Assembly: GCA_009767595.1 (NCBI GenBank)
Contig: VSDK01012287.1
Coordinates: 1,126,270-1,190,269 of the forward strand
Direction of reading: 5' to 3'
Length of the DNA: 64,000 bases
Source: Symbiodinium kawagutii
Lineage: Eukaryota; Sar; Dinophyceae; Suessiales; Symbiodiniaceae
Shown: piece after piece, positions 21,624-34,363 of the stretch
Position numbering within the stretch: position 1 is the first letter of the stretch
Layout: each line of letters starts with the position of its first letter
Translations under genes and position numbers: made by a program
Notes under the pieces: generated by a model
What the model saw: the letters and a program-made list of their open reading frames with translations, nothing else
Databases searched by the model: none
What the model was told of the DNA's origin: nothing

Positions 21624-22110
21624 TCACTAGATGTCACTAGATGTCACTAGAATAGGGGTACGAGTTTGGGGGGGTGGGGTTGGGGGCCCAGATTTTCTAT
21701 CAGGAAACGGCCAGCCATGAGCAAATTGTGCATGTTGGTACCCTAGAAAACGTGGAGTTGATCAAAAGCCAGTATGTTCATCTGGAATCTTCAGACCCCC
21801 CGCGATGGCTCGATCAAATTTTTGCCAGCGAGAATTTCTCTAGAAAATGGAGGGGGCCAATCGAATAGCGCGGTAAATGCGGACCCCTTTAGAAAAAATA
21901 ACTCTCTAGAAACTGGTAGCCAGCTGGAAAGCGGCAATCGGCCATCAGGTCGGTTCTAGCCTTTCTAGGAAATGGCCTCTTACAGAGCCGTTAACCCACC
22001 TGATTTCCTAGAGGAAACTCGTACAAGTATTCACTAGATGTCACTAGATGTCACTAGATGTCACTAGATGTCACTAGATGTCACTAGACGTCACTAAATG
22101 TCACTAGGTC
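21624..22110. repeat. 10-bp minisatellite (TCACTAGATG)n split by MITE-like unit
   Basis: Copies of TCACTAGATG flank a unique middle: three units at 21624-21650 and about eight at 22031-22106. The middle is bounded by inverted copies of GTACGAGTTT (21658-21667; complement 22015-22024) with partly matching CTAG..AATA outer parts. Inside, CTAGAAA/TTTCTAG words recur (about 21740, 21840, 21905, 21965, 22006). The ~370-bp middle resembles a small foldback transposon inserted into the array. It has no coding capacity. Confidence 0.6.
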
Positions 22111-25100
22111 ATCCCATCGTGCCTCAGAATCCAAATAAGGAATCAATTGGATTCAGAAAAAAAATCCATTGAAACAAATGGAAGCAAATGGAAGCATTTC
22201 GAAAAAGTGCCGGAAAGAAATGGAAGACAAATGGAGCATCGCAGCTTGACGTTTGCAGAGCTCGCCTGGCGATCCTCTCGTTCCACGAACTCAAAACGTG
22301 TGCGTAATGTGTTGATCTCCTCGCCGAAGACCTGGGACTGGAGGTGACTGGACTTAACTGGGAAGGTCGCGAAAGGAAATGTACACCTAGAACACAAGGC
22401 ATATATCAAGAAATATTTCCATACATATATCTGTGTATGTGTATTTGTCTGCATGTGTGTGGTGGAGAAATCAATCGTTGTTCCTGTCTGTGTGGGTCTC
22501 AGGATGTGCAGACTTTGGACATCGGCTAGGTTGCTTCGTGTAGACCTGATGAATTTTTGAGAATCCGAAATCCATGCCACCAAGGATCTTTATAAAGGCA
22601 ACACCTCATGCCAATGAAACAAACTATCACCCTCAATAGGATTATATGCCCTCCCTCCTATGAACAATTGTCATCAATTGTCAAGATTGCTCACCTGTTG
22701 ATCTGCTGCTAGCCCTGCCCAGCAAGATCCAGCACGCATATTGACCTCCGACCTCCAATTTGGAATCCAAGTCCATCATGAAAACGGACACCTGACAAGT
22801 CTCGCAGTGGAAAATTGATCTCATCCCCTACTGTGGAAGTACAGAGGGGCCACCAACAAGAAATATCAGCCAGGCCCTGACAAATGGACCCGGGTCTGCC
22901 ATGGGATTCACGAGGCAGCGCCAGGCTTTCCATCTGAATTCGATTCCACTATCGATCCCTCTCACTCCATACCGTTGGTACAACAAATCTTCCAGCCCCA
23001 GAAACTGAAAAACACCATGGGCATCATGATTCTCACGTGTTCGTATCTTCATGAAAGCCTGGGCACGTAGCGTATACTGCCTGCATGCTGTCCTGCATAG
23101 TTGTCTACTCACACGATATGCACCTGGCAGTCTTAAGGTCCCAATTGGGACACCTACGACTGTCAGCATCTGCATTTGCACCTTTAAGCTATGTGTCCAT
23201 TCGCTATCTCTAACTCATTGCTCTGATGCTCTCTTCCTCTCCCTTTCTTTAAATACATATTCCACAAGTACAAATGTCATAATAAGCAAACGTGGGCGTT
23301 TCTTTGCATTGGGGACCTCCAAAAATGTCTGGTTAAGTTTGTTACTATATATAAACTATAAAATAGATGATGAATAAACTGGATGACAACTGGGGGTACC
23401 CCGATAGAACGCACCATCTCCCCGTTGCATCCCCCCATCTCCCGTGCCTGCTCAGGTGGTGGTGGCAGTTTCCCAACCAACCGCCCAAGGACGTCATGCA
23501 GCTGCCGCGACAGGTGTTGAGCCGTGGATTGGAGGCGATGCAGCATCCTTGGTGACATGAAGGACTGGTGGCCACCAATGGGTTGGCCGCCTTGGGCAGT
23601 CCACGGTGGGGCAACATGCATCTATATATATACTGCAGTAATTGCTCAAGAACATCAAAGAACGGGGGCAACATTCAAATCATTCAACATGGCCATGCTA
23701 CCTATCAAAACCCTTAGATTTTTTCAAGCCTGGACACAAAGCTGCGAAACCAAATTTTTGAAGTGACAAGCTCGCAGAAAATGGAGACAAACCAAACCAT
23801 CCAATCAAAGGCGGTCTAATCCCAACCACAAGCACGAGTTGGCGTAGGGTTAATCCCCAAACAGTTGCTGCGGGAGCGCAGCTGCACGTGCAGCTTGTTC
23901 CAATAGCTGGGTCAGGATACCAGGATCGAGCGAACCAAACACCCAAGTGGAAAACATCATCCTCCATCGTCCCAAACCCCCAATTCCTCAAACCCCCAAT
24001 AGACTGTGAATTCCGTGTATTTAAAATTCAAACTGAGGGTAGCCGAGGGTGATCTTTGGATATTTGGGTGCGCAAGGTTTCAACCACAAAGCGTTTAGGC
24101 CGCCCACTGCTGCCAGGAATCAGGAAGCCTGATCCTCCCTTGCCAGCCTTTGGTGGGACAATCGGCCGGGCAGCACACCCCTTGAAGTGGAGACGCAAAG
24201 ATCCCAGCCTGGCTCGGTCCCAACTGAAAGCATGACAAGGAAAGGGTGGAAACATGTGGAAGCATAATGTAATGTTAATATGTGAGACTTAGACCCTAAA
24301 ATGCAGATGGAATGTGTTACATCTCCGTTAGACACAAATTCGAGAGAATGCAGTTCAGTGGCTGCATGGTCTGCTTGCAATGTTTGCACACCACAGGTCC
24401 TCAGTAGCGACTTGCAGCGACTTGTGGCCATAAAACATATTAAACTCCTGAAGGTCTCCCGCCATTCAACATGCGCATTGCATCAAGAAATCACATGCGA
24501 AACCTTCTGCACCATAGGAACATGCCCTGACAAACTGGAAGATCGATCTCGAGTTCGAGCGGGGCCCGCTTGGCCCCAGTGTTTTTTCAGGTGGCAATCT
24601 GGGGCAAGTTCTTTGGGGTATCTCAGTGAATCCAACCATACCATCGGCAAAGAAAGCGATAGCACTGATGTACTTCCACCCTGGGTTTGGGAAACGGTGG
24701 CCCCTGCCTGCAACAATCATTGCCATCGGTTTTATTCTACCCGTTAAATATCTGCGCAAGGATCGGAGCTTGCACTGCTTGGGATGTGTTGGCGACTCCA
24801 ACTCGCCACACCATGGGCAAGGCATTGGCTCCACCAGTCGCTTCGGTGCATGGCCTTTGGCGGATCAAAATGATGTCTTATCCTCTATTGAATAAATTGC
24901 AGAGAACAGCAAGGAGATTGAGATACTGCGAGTAGTAAGTTCAACAAGATATTCAGAAAATATTGAGTTAATATCTTTTTCTTGAATATTCCAGGATTCT
25001 TGACAAATTCTTGGATCTTTTGAATCGACTTCTCTTGAGAATCTTCTTTCAATCTCTGGACTTGCTCACTGCTCACCCTTCAAAATCTCAGCTTCTGCCC

Positions 25101-25872
25101 TGCCTACACTTGCCGCATGTCGTATCACAGGTGGCCTCAAGCTCTCTTGTGGGGGCAGTGACCATGGACTACTGGGTTTCATCTTAAGAAATTCTAATTG
25201 AATATCAAGCACGTCTGTTGCAATATTGTCCTGCATGCGTCCTGTATGTTATATATAGGTATGTAAAACTCGGCTCCCTTATACGACTTGCTTTGGGTAG
25301 TCCCTCGAAGCCGTCAACTTGTGGAGATCCATACTGGCTCCGCCTTAGTCAGCCACAGTAAACTTGTCTAAATATGGCCTCCTTTCAGGTTGGTGTTGCT
25401 GGCAAATCAAGGGCTACAACACTGCGCACAGCTTTACGGCCTCCTTTCCCGAAGAATGCTTAACATCTTGAAACACTTATTATGAACGTCGTCCTTCATC
25501 AAGGAGTAACAGGCAAGGGCTCCATTTGGGAAGAACTTATTGTGATATTTTTGAAAAGTTGTTCAAAGAAAAGTTATGGTTCTATGTATACGTTCATAAT
25601 TTTGAATTCTGCCAGGCCAAAGAATGACCAAACGATGTTTCTGGCCAGACCAATGCCCAACTCAGCGTATGACTCGGATATTCTTGTTCCAACATGATGG
25701 TGTACAAGTCAGGGGCTTTATAGCTTCAAGGCTGTAAGAATAACTAAACAAGCTGTGAGTACAGCGGCAATTGAAACCCAATCACAAGCAGACAACCTGA
25801 ACATCAGCATGCCATACATTAAGTGGATATGGACTCTTTGCTCAAGATCAGGCTCTTGAACACAGGATACCT
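22111..25872. other. No gene recognised
   Basis: Open frames near 22143-22583 (minus), 23277-23674 (minus) and 24301-24834 (both strands) have no recognisable domain. The 24466-24834 minus frame begins with a CPWC..C Cys-rich stretch that could be a stray exon. Self-complementary GAATATT/AATATT words cluster at 24940-25000. Confidence 0.45.
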
Positions 25873-26547
25873 ATGGATACTTCATATGATCTGGTGACTC
25901 GGGAGCTAGCACCTGCCCGCCACAGACTCCAACAAAGCCATGTTGCTGCTCTTCTGCCGGTGGAACACTCCTTGGTAAGCGCCCCAATGCTGGGCCGAAC
26001 AAGAAACAATTTCAAGAAAACGTCCCTAGAAGATCTGGAAGTTTTACTGTTCGAGACTTCCAGTCTTTTACAGGCTGGACACGGTTGGACCCAAGCACCT
26101 CTTTGTGACAAAACATTGACATACCAGTTTGGAGCACATGGAAGATCCGATGAAGGTGTTTCACATTTATGCTGCATGCTGTTCAAGAAATTATGGGAAA
26201 AATGTTGCACAGGTGGCTTCCGTGAAGCAACCCTCCATGAGGATTCTGTTCGAAGTGCGCGCAGCTCTGTGTCTTTCGGCGTTTCTCGCCAGGCTCTCTG
26301 TGAAACTGCTCGAATGCCATCAGCCTCCGAGCTTTGGGACGTCGAGCTCATAGCCGTGCTTTCGAAAGGCATAGCGAAGCTTCCTTGGCGCTACAGCAGC
26401 GCCGGCAAGGACAAGCAGCTGCTGAAACGTGCAAAAACATGCAAAAACAAGTGCTCATGGAGGGAAATCAGATCACGGTTGCATAGACAGCAAACTACAA
26501 CCAGAAAGCAACTCTGGAGCGCTATGAGTTATCTGCTTGTGCTCTAG
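25873..26547 (+). CDS. Unrecognised 224-codon open frame
   Basis: An ATG-initiated frame with helix-prone, mixed-charge sequence (VTRELAPARHRLQQSH; SVSFGVSRQALCETARMPSASELWD) and a basic C-terminal third. An overlapping minus-strand frame covers 25848-26372, so at most one is real. The GC-richer part (26250-26420) is the likeliest exon. No domain was recognised. Confidence 0.25.
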   Translation: MDTSYDLVTRELAPARHRLQQSHVAALLPVEHSLVSAPMLGRTRNNFKKTSLEDLEVLLFETSSLLQAGHGWTQAPLCDKTLTYQFGAHGRSDEGVSHLCCMLFKKLWEKCCTGGFREATLHEDSVRSARSSVSFGVSRQALCETARMPSASELWDVELIAVLSKGIAKLPWRYSSAGKDKQLLKRAKTCKNKCSWREIRSRLHRQQTTTRKQLWSAMSYLLVL

Positions 26548-29500
26548 TCTGTCGTATGCTTGCTTGCGGGGACAATTCCCAAAACATCAGTCCAGCTGCT
26601 CACGCCTTTCCCACTTTTGCTTGTACTCGATGGGGATCATTTGGCGTTGCCAGTTCTGTTTGGGAATGCTATTACCACCAAAGGGGCCTCGCCCTTGTCC
26701 GCTTTTGTAGTTGGCTTTGGCTGGGTCGAATTCCAACCACCATTTCTCCTGCGCTGTCCCCCGTGCACATGATTCACCCAGTTTCGAAACAGTACAAATA
26801 ATATCAAGACATTCTTACCAGGGGTTCTTAAAAACAGAGAACCCAAAAAATGGTTGGTTTATTGGTTTCTTACTATACCTGGTTGATATGGGATGATTTG
26901 GGGGTACCCCTCTTTTGAGACGCACCCTGATGGAGAGGCACCCTTATGTGTAATGACATGATACGGAACCATTGCAAGCAAGTATGACACGTGCCAGGGC
27001 GGGCGCCCCAGTGACTGCAGATCAGTCACATGGCAAATCCCCTGAGGCGTTTGCTTCCTCTCACATGTAACTGTGGCGGCAAGGCTTGCGTGGTAAATGT
27101 ATACCATCCATATAATTTGCATGTGTCTGCGAGCACCTGTCTAATACTCAACATGGCACGAACATGGAATTCCAAGGTGACCCACTTGTTAGCCAGTCCT
27201 ATGTATGACTAGCCACGTAAGGATATGGCTAAGGATAGGTTCTGCCGGTCCCCATCCACAGGTTCCTCGAGCCCTTGCCACTTTCGGCGCTTGTTGGGTG
27301 GTCGAAGAAGTAGAGGGCCCAGGTAGGGAGCATCACCAATGGGCTCTGCCACCTCCAGGGGAACTACACAAGGCACCTCCCAGAAGACTGGCAACATCAA
27401 CGAACAAATCAGTAGGGAGTACCCTCATGTACATGGCCCTTCAAGGGGGGTGCAAGCTTAACGGCCCTCAGAAATCTGAATGATTGGCTGTTGGCCATGG
27501 CACAAACCAATAAGAAAAGCAGTGCCGAATCCACTCACAATGGATTTGCAGTGGTTAAAGACTGCAAAAAATTACACTTTCTTCAACAGACTTAAACAGA
27601 CCTACTGCACCTCCTTAAACAGACTTCAACAGACTTAAACAGACTCTTTGAGTACCTTCTTCAACAATCAGATTTCAATTGACTCAGAAGCCCCTCTGCC
27701 TCTGCATCGCCTGGGACACCTTGCCATACCACGGGTGCTTCGATCAGCACTGCCGTTGTTCCACCTGGAGCCTCCAAGGGCACTCGCGACAACAAGCGGC
27801 TTGCGACGCCAAGGCTCCAAGACCAACCAGTGAGGCGAGTTGCTAGGGCCGCCATGGCCCCCGCGTAGCGACACTGAAGCCGAAAAACAGCAGAGAAGAA
27901 TTTTAATTTCCTTCTAAAATATTCAAGTTTATAGATTTATAGGTAGATTTAAATGGATATTTATAGATAGATTGATGTGTATATTTAAAAAATCTATATA
28001 TACTAATTCTATTTGAATCATTCTAAATCTTTTGATTTCAATATCTAGAAGTACCAGCGCAAGCATCCAGAAATCATGATACTGTACATGCTGCACTGCG
28101 GGAACCCTTCTGGAGCTTATGCGCGGTTGAAATCCGACCATCTACAACAGGTAGAGAGATGGAAAAACGGTGATTAAATTAAATCAATTCCTGCAATGTC
28201 CATACTTACTTCGTTGAAACCGGATATATAGCCCCAAAGCGCTGTCAAGTTGGAAGGCTTTGCAATTCCGGGTGGTGATGTTTCGCTGGCTCTGTTGGGC
28301 ATTCCTGATGTCATGCATAGCCTTTAGTCACCCCAGCATTCACAAAATATGCCAAGTTCAAACCCAACAAAAAGATGATGGTTATTGTTTCCTTCGCATT
28401 TGCGGGGGTCTTATGCTCTGTACAGTGCACCGTTCCCAGGGTCTTTTGAACACAAAAGCAGGGGATGCACCCCCCCATGTTGTAAAGATATGCTTGCCTT
28501 AGACACATCAAAATGGGAGAAATGCAAGTTGTAAAGAATCAACATTTTGATTTAGAAGCATTGTGGATTTACCAAAGTTACCTTACCATTTTGAGGTTAA
28601 AATTTGGCCCTTACAAATTGCATGGTGCCTTTTGGGAAGTAGCAACTTGGGTTCCCGAGATGAAAAATGAAAGATCTGGATTTGGAAACATGCAATTTGC
28701 ACAGAGGTGTAAAGAGGAAGGGGGGCCAAGGGGTCTCTGGCAAAGCAATTTTCAAATACATACCTCGTGAAAACACGTTCATGAAAACCTTGCTGATCTT
28801 TTTGCACAGCCCTTCTACATATGTAACATTTTCTCAAGGTCAAACCCAATAAAACAAAAATAGGACATTGGATCACACACACTTTGCAGTCAGCGCTATG
28901 CATCATCCTGGTCCAAGTCATCCTGCGGACCCAAATTTACCAAATCCTTCATCCAAACCTTTCAATTACATACTGAAAGTGATTCTCCAATGACTCCCGG
29001 AACCAAAACCGGCCTTTGTATCCTTTGTCAACAAGTCTATCTTTTCGAGCATCGTCAATGATGCATCTTCGAGGTCCAGGTCATGGACAGACATGGAGCT
29101 GGAAACCAACCCCAGTTGCAAGCAAGCCCGCGGACAGTCAGCAAATCACGTAGTAGCATATATCCCTCCACAACAAACCGAGGCCGACCAACAAACCCCT
29201 AATCCCTCACTTTGTTTGCAATGAACTGCCGCCTAGCCTCACGGCTCTTGTGCAAGCTGATTGTTTCAATGATTTTACCATTTTGATCCACGTCGTGTTA
29301 CGGAAGGTTGGCTTTCTTTCCCTCCAAAACGTGCTGTCCGAGCATCGGTTTTGGTGCGGGTCGTGCAACTCTCCGTCGCGGCGCAGGTGGCACTCGAGGT
29401 CGTCGTGGCGGCGATGCCGTGCGCGGCTTCAACTGTCCTTGTGGCGACAGGGCGATCCACCATGGGAAACAGGGAAAGACGCCAACGTGACGCGTCAGAT

Positions 29501-30142
29501 TTGGGTTTCAGGGGTGGTTGACTCCATGCTTCAAAGAATTTTCCCACCAACCCAGTGGATTGGGTGAAGTGGAAAAGATGCGAAGCCAGAAAGGGGCGCA
29601 AGAAGTTGAATTGGGAAATGCTATGGACAAATTACATGAAAACAGAACCAGCTGCATCGAGAACAGGCATAGGGATTCTCTTGTCACAAAAGGTGACTTT
29701 GTCAATCGCAAACAGGGCCCCTGGAACAGGTTCTAAGGATGGAAAGGTTGAAAAATTGTGGTGAAAAACATGCTGTTCCAATCAATCAGGAAAGACATAC
29801 GGCATTGAGCAATGGATTACACAGGTCACTGCTTCTCATAATGCACTACTGTAGCCTTGTGCGTACCAAAACAGAGCTGATCCAAGCAAGGTTCCCGTCT
29901 TGATCCGCTGCCACCTTTCACGATCCTTTGGGCCAACATTGGGCATCTTACAGAACTTGCAAACGCCGAACTTCATCTGCTCAGCTGACTCTGCCTCATG
30001 CAGCAGGTGAGAAATAGTTTCGGCAAGAGTTCTGAGGCATCAGTCACACCTGCACCGCTAAGATAACATCTTGAAACAATCACAGAACAAAGTCCTCGGG
30101 ATGTTTTGCAACTCATTTTTGGGGGTGCCTTTTTCTTGACCC
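26548..30142. other. No gene recognised; minisatellite at 27582-27645
   Basis: Bases 27582-27645 hold variants of ACAGACTTAA/CAACAGACTT. A GC-rich island at 29340-29480 is open in all three plus frames, with Arg/Gly-rich or Val/Ala-rich readings, and could hide an exon, but no frame is favoured. The rest has no coding signal. Confidence 0.45.
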
Positions 30143-30275
30143 CCTGCTGCTCCTGCTGCTCCTCCTACTCCTACTCCTACTCCTACTCCTACTCCTACTC
30201 CTACTCTTACTCCTACTCCTACTCCTACTCCTACTCCTCCTCCTCCTGCTGCTGCTGGTACTCCTGCTGCTGCTT
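30143..30275 (+). repeat. (CTCCTA)n pyrimidine-rich repeat
   Basis: A hexamer array (30161-30237) is flanked by CTGCTG runs; the plus strand is almost all pyrimidine. The antisense reading gives a Gly-Val dipeptide repeat (GVGVGV), an artefact of the array. Confidence 0.9.
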
Positions 30276-31314
30276 GCAACAATTTGTCACAGTGAATGGA
30301 ATGCTGCTCACAGCAAACCGAAAGCTGCTTCTGGCCATTATTTGCGTCCACAACTGAGCTTGATTCATCTTTTCATTTTGAACTTTGCTGCATTTCAAAT
30401 GGTGTCGGTGCAAGTCTTGGAACAATTCGAATCAATGTCATTGGGAAGCAGCAACTAGCGCATTGGAGCAGCCAAGCGTCTACGAGCGTCCAATCTTGTG
30501 CAGCTACGTAGGGCAAACGTGGCGCTGCATACACCTGTCCACCCGTCAGCCCTCCACACTGGCTGTGACCATTTCATTTTTGTGACCACTTGCCAGGAAG
30601 AAGTTATCGCCAGGTACGAATTTGGTTTGCAGACTTGCCAAAAAGTTGGTGGTTTCAACCTGACCATGGCCACCGTGGAGACCATGCTGAGGAAGGCAGA
30701 AGCACCCCAGGGACCTCGCAGATGTACAGCACCCACCATATCTTCAACTAGCAGTGCCGAGCTCTGAAGCTGGTTCCCCTGTGGAAATCACATCTGAAAG
30801 GGCATGACAACCCACCACCCCTCAACCAGAGCGTTGCCCACAGCATCATATCCGGAAGCAGAAAAGAAGGTCGCTGGAACTGAGTAAAAAAAAAGGCAAT
30901 GTGCTGAGGCAGGACTGAAGGAGACAAATCGGCATCACGCAGCCGCCTATGGCAACATACTCAAGTTAACTCAAACTACAAATCGAGTGAAAGCTGGGAG
31001 GAGCCAGAGTGCAAAGCGAGCCAAACTGCGGCTCCAAAGACAAGCTGAAACAGAAGCCAAGGCAAGTTTGAAGCCAACAAGGTACCCAAGGTACCCTTTT
31101 CCCTTCGAAAACCATACCAAGTCTACAACAGTATGAGAAGGTATGACAATGGTGTGAGATGGCATGAGCATGTTTGTGTGTGTAGTTTCTGCCAGAGATT
31201 CATTGTTGGGACAGGGCCACCTTTGCTCTCTTTTTCAAACCGTAGGATGACCATACGAAGTGTATGCAAAAAATGGGGAGCGCAGCGCTTCAAGCACCTT
31301 CAAGTTATCATCGT

Positions 31315-31332
31315 CTTCTTCTTCTTCTTCTT

Positions 31333-31363
<31 letters not shown>

Positions 31364-31388
31364 TTCTTCTTCCTCTTCTTCTTCTTCA
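31315..31388 (+). repeat. (CTT)n microsatellite
   Basis: About 24 CTT units with two interruptions. The three plus frames read poly-Ser, poly-Phe or poly-Leu, which explains the long frames across 31133-31692. Confidence 0.95.
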
Positions 31389-34270
31389 TCTCAACTGGCA
31401 GGAAAGCCCTCAACTCTTCAGATCCCTTCAGCCCACCTCACACATACGGAAGACCAACCAATCCTTCGAGGTGCTATCCTCGGGCTCACCTCAGAACTTG
31501 GCCGTAACGCCCTGTATCCCCAAGGATCGGGAGCATATTCCAAGCACTCACAAGACAATTCCTTGGAGAACTTCAAACTCAACAGGGGATTGGGATTCAA
31601 ATTCAGTCCTCAAAGAGACCAAGAACAGAGGGGCTCGACTCTCTACGAGACCTTCAAGGAACACCTACTTCGACCGTGAGAGCTCCAAGTGAGCCCATGG
31701 GCTGCCGACCCAGCTGTTCATCAGCAATCTTGCGTCCTGAAGAACTGTCACACTCTGGGTCCCCTGTTCCGAAAGAAGATGCGACATAAATGAACTCTAA
31801 ATCTGTTTTCATTGGAAATAAATCAAGTATCAGTATAAATATTTCATCAGAAATAGATTTGATGATTGCTTCTCCCAAAGGTATGGACCCAAACGAAACC
31901 GAGCAAAAGTGCTGATTCAACATTGAAGACAAGTTGAGGTGACATCCAATTTAATCAGCTTCCCATTCGCCAGAAGTGAGGGTCAAATCCATGCTCGACA
32001 TCTCAGTAAGCCAGCCGCACATTCTGGAATCAACCTCGATCCAAGGTATAGTTCGCTTTTGCGGTTTAAAATGTTGAGCTCTCTTTTTCCCAACCCACAC
32101 ATTATACATGCAACATGGTGCAACTTTTTTTTGGCAAGGGCTTCTTAACGACAGGCCAAAAATCACTCAGCCATTTTAGGGGCCAAGAGATGGCAACCGA
32201 TTGGAGTTAGTGGGCGCGGCATGTGCATCTTAAAGGCCAGCGCTCCTGGATGGGTGGCATCTGCAGATGCTGCCCGGGTGACTTCGAGGCCACCGACACC
32301 TGGGAGTCCAAGGGAGCGAAAAGGAGAAGGGATCAGGTGCCAAAACAAAAAGATGAAGAAATGATAAGAAATGTTTTAGGAAAATGTTTAAGGAGAATGT
32401 TTAGGATATATTTTGGTGCTGCAGTGCTGCCGGAACACTCACCTATCATCCTAACCTGGGCATTTTCCCTGTTGCTTTTGGTAGCTGTGCCCATCCCCAC
32501 CTTCGTGTCGCTTCGCTGGCAAGCTGCGCGAACTACGGACACCTCGACAAGCTTCGACGCTGTGCACTGCACTCCTTGAAGCCTTGGAGTTACACTCCTG
32601 TTCAGCCTCTTGAAATTGGAGGCTGAAAGCTCATGAAAATGAGCTTGAATTGAATATAATACAAATAAATGATAATAAATGATGATCTGAATAGTAAATA
32701 AATCATAATGGATCAACTGTATCAAAACTCCACAGGCTGGACCGGGCATGTGGGTCACGGCTAGGCTCTCAGGCTCGGTGAAACATCGGCACCATCAGCA
32801 GTCTCCTGCAGGAACGGGAGGTCGTGCAATGAAAAACGCGTCTGGCGCAACGTGGACTCCGAATCAGCAGCCCCTATAGGGCCTGCAGTGGGTCAGTACC
32901 CCCTTGCTCTGTTAGACACTTGGGTTTCTCAATAAAAACCCAGCAACGCGGGATCCCTTACTTGATTGAACCCGGTTCCCAACACCAAGTCCGCGGTTCC
33001 CCAAAACCCGAAGCACAGGACTGACAGCATCCCAAGGCATTCTGCTGTTGGGGAATGATCATGTTCGGATTCGACGACATATTTGGGCACTTCCGGTCAT
33101 CCAAGATGAACACCTGTGGTTGGAAGAGGATCCCATGTCTCCATCAAGTACGGGGCCCAAGGCAGACTGGTCCCCATTCTGGCTCCACTAGACACATCAG
33201 CTGCCTCGCCTTTGCGTCCTGCCCTTCATAGGTCTCGTTGGACATTTTGGGTCAGCGCATCTGCGAGGCTGACAATTTGGACAACTTGGACCAGGGAAGG
33301 CAGGTCCGAGGACTGGTGCAGAATCCTCGTGGATTCCGTGATTCCACGTTGGTCTTGTTAAAAAGCCTCCTTGGTTCTTCCTTAGCTTCTGCCACTTTCT
33401 TTTCAATTTGTTTTCTTTAAAAGATCCAAGGTCTTGTTAAAAAGCATCCACTTCTTTGTTCTTCCTTAGCTTCTCTTTTGAATTTAGATCTTTTTTGCCG
33501 TTTATTCACGATCTGATGTGCCGCGCCTCCCCGGTGAGTGCCACGTCCATGTTAGACTGTGGCATGCGTTCCCGAGCTGAGCCAAAATACCAACACAGAA
33601 GGCACAGTACCACCGGCGATAGCCATTTTTTGAAAGAGAGGAAAGGGAGAGGAAAGGGAGAGGAAGGCTGAGTACCTCATAGTACCTCCATCAAGGAAGA
33701 CATTCACACACTTCAAGCATCAGAGATGCCGTGCCAAGGCAAGGTGAGCAAGAAGCACCCATCCTTCAGAGACTTGAAGCTGAAAGTTTTCCCATAAAAC
33801 GTGGTTTCCAACAGCCCCGGCCTGCCATGATGCTGGCTTTTGCACCACCAACCTCTGCACAATGTGTAATAATGTGTGAGGGGCTGTAAGCATCCCAATG
33901 GGAAGGGTATTGAAATCTCATGAAATCTCGGCTAATCAAGTCTAGAACATTCACAGTATCACCCTCAACATCCGGTGAACGAAGATGAAGTGTTTGCCGA
34001 CAGTTTCGAACCCAAACAAAGTGGCAATACTTGAAACGGTTTCTTGGCAGCCAAGACCACTATCTGGTGAGCAACATGCCTGTGCCCACTGTGCACAACT
34101 TCAACTGGTCAACTTGCCCCACGTTCCCTGGACATCGTGCCTGTCGTTCAACTCCAGCACAATGGATGGCAAGCCGGCTGACCTGTCCATCCCAAGAGCG
34201 CCTGGCTTCATTCTCAAGCAAAGCGGTAGCTGAAAAATGTTTGCCAGTGCGGAGGGTTCGACAACCCCAC
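31389..34270. other. No gene recognised
   Basis: No open frame shows a family feature. Bases 33352-33490 carry an imperfect 78-bp tandem duplication beginning GGTCTTGTTAAAAAGC. Confidence 0.5.
33352..33490 (+). repeat. 78-bp tandem duplication
   Basis: GGTCTTGTTAAAAAGC followed by TTCTTCCTTAGCTTCT occurs at 33352 and again at 33430. The second copy is partial and carries small changes. Confidence 0.7.
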
Positions 34271-34363
34271 TCCCTTCTTCTCCCTTCTTCTCCCTTCTTC
34301 TCCCTTCTTCTCCCTTCTTCTCCCTTCTTCTCCCTTCTTCTCCCTTCTTCTCCCTTCTTCTCC
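34271..34363 (+). repeat. Perfect 10-bp polypyrimidine satellite (TCCCTTCTTC)9
   Basis: Nine identical copies of TCCCTTCTTC fill 34271-34360. The pure pyrimidine strand, with mirror symmetry within the unit, favours triplex (H-DNA). Reading frames across it give Ser-Pro-Phe or Arg-Glu-Gly repeats and are not genes. Confidence 0.97.

Noticed and set aside
24466..24834. Cys-rich CPWC start as a zinc-finger gene
   Set aside because: Only one Cys pair plus one Cys, overlapped by another open frame on the opposite strand; too weak.
30058..30351. Gly-Val repeat protein on the minus strand
   Set aside because: Entirely due to the CTCCTA array.
31133..31692. Poly-Phe/Ser/Leu proteins
   Set aside because: Three frames of one CTT microsatellite; no supporting exon structure.
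32163..32190. AGCCATTTT followed by GGCCAAGAG, resembling an SL
   Set aside because: The match breaks after nine bases and no gene follows at UTR distance.
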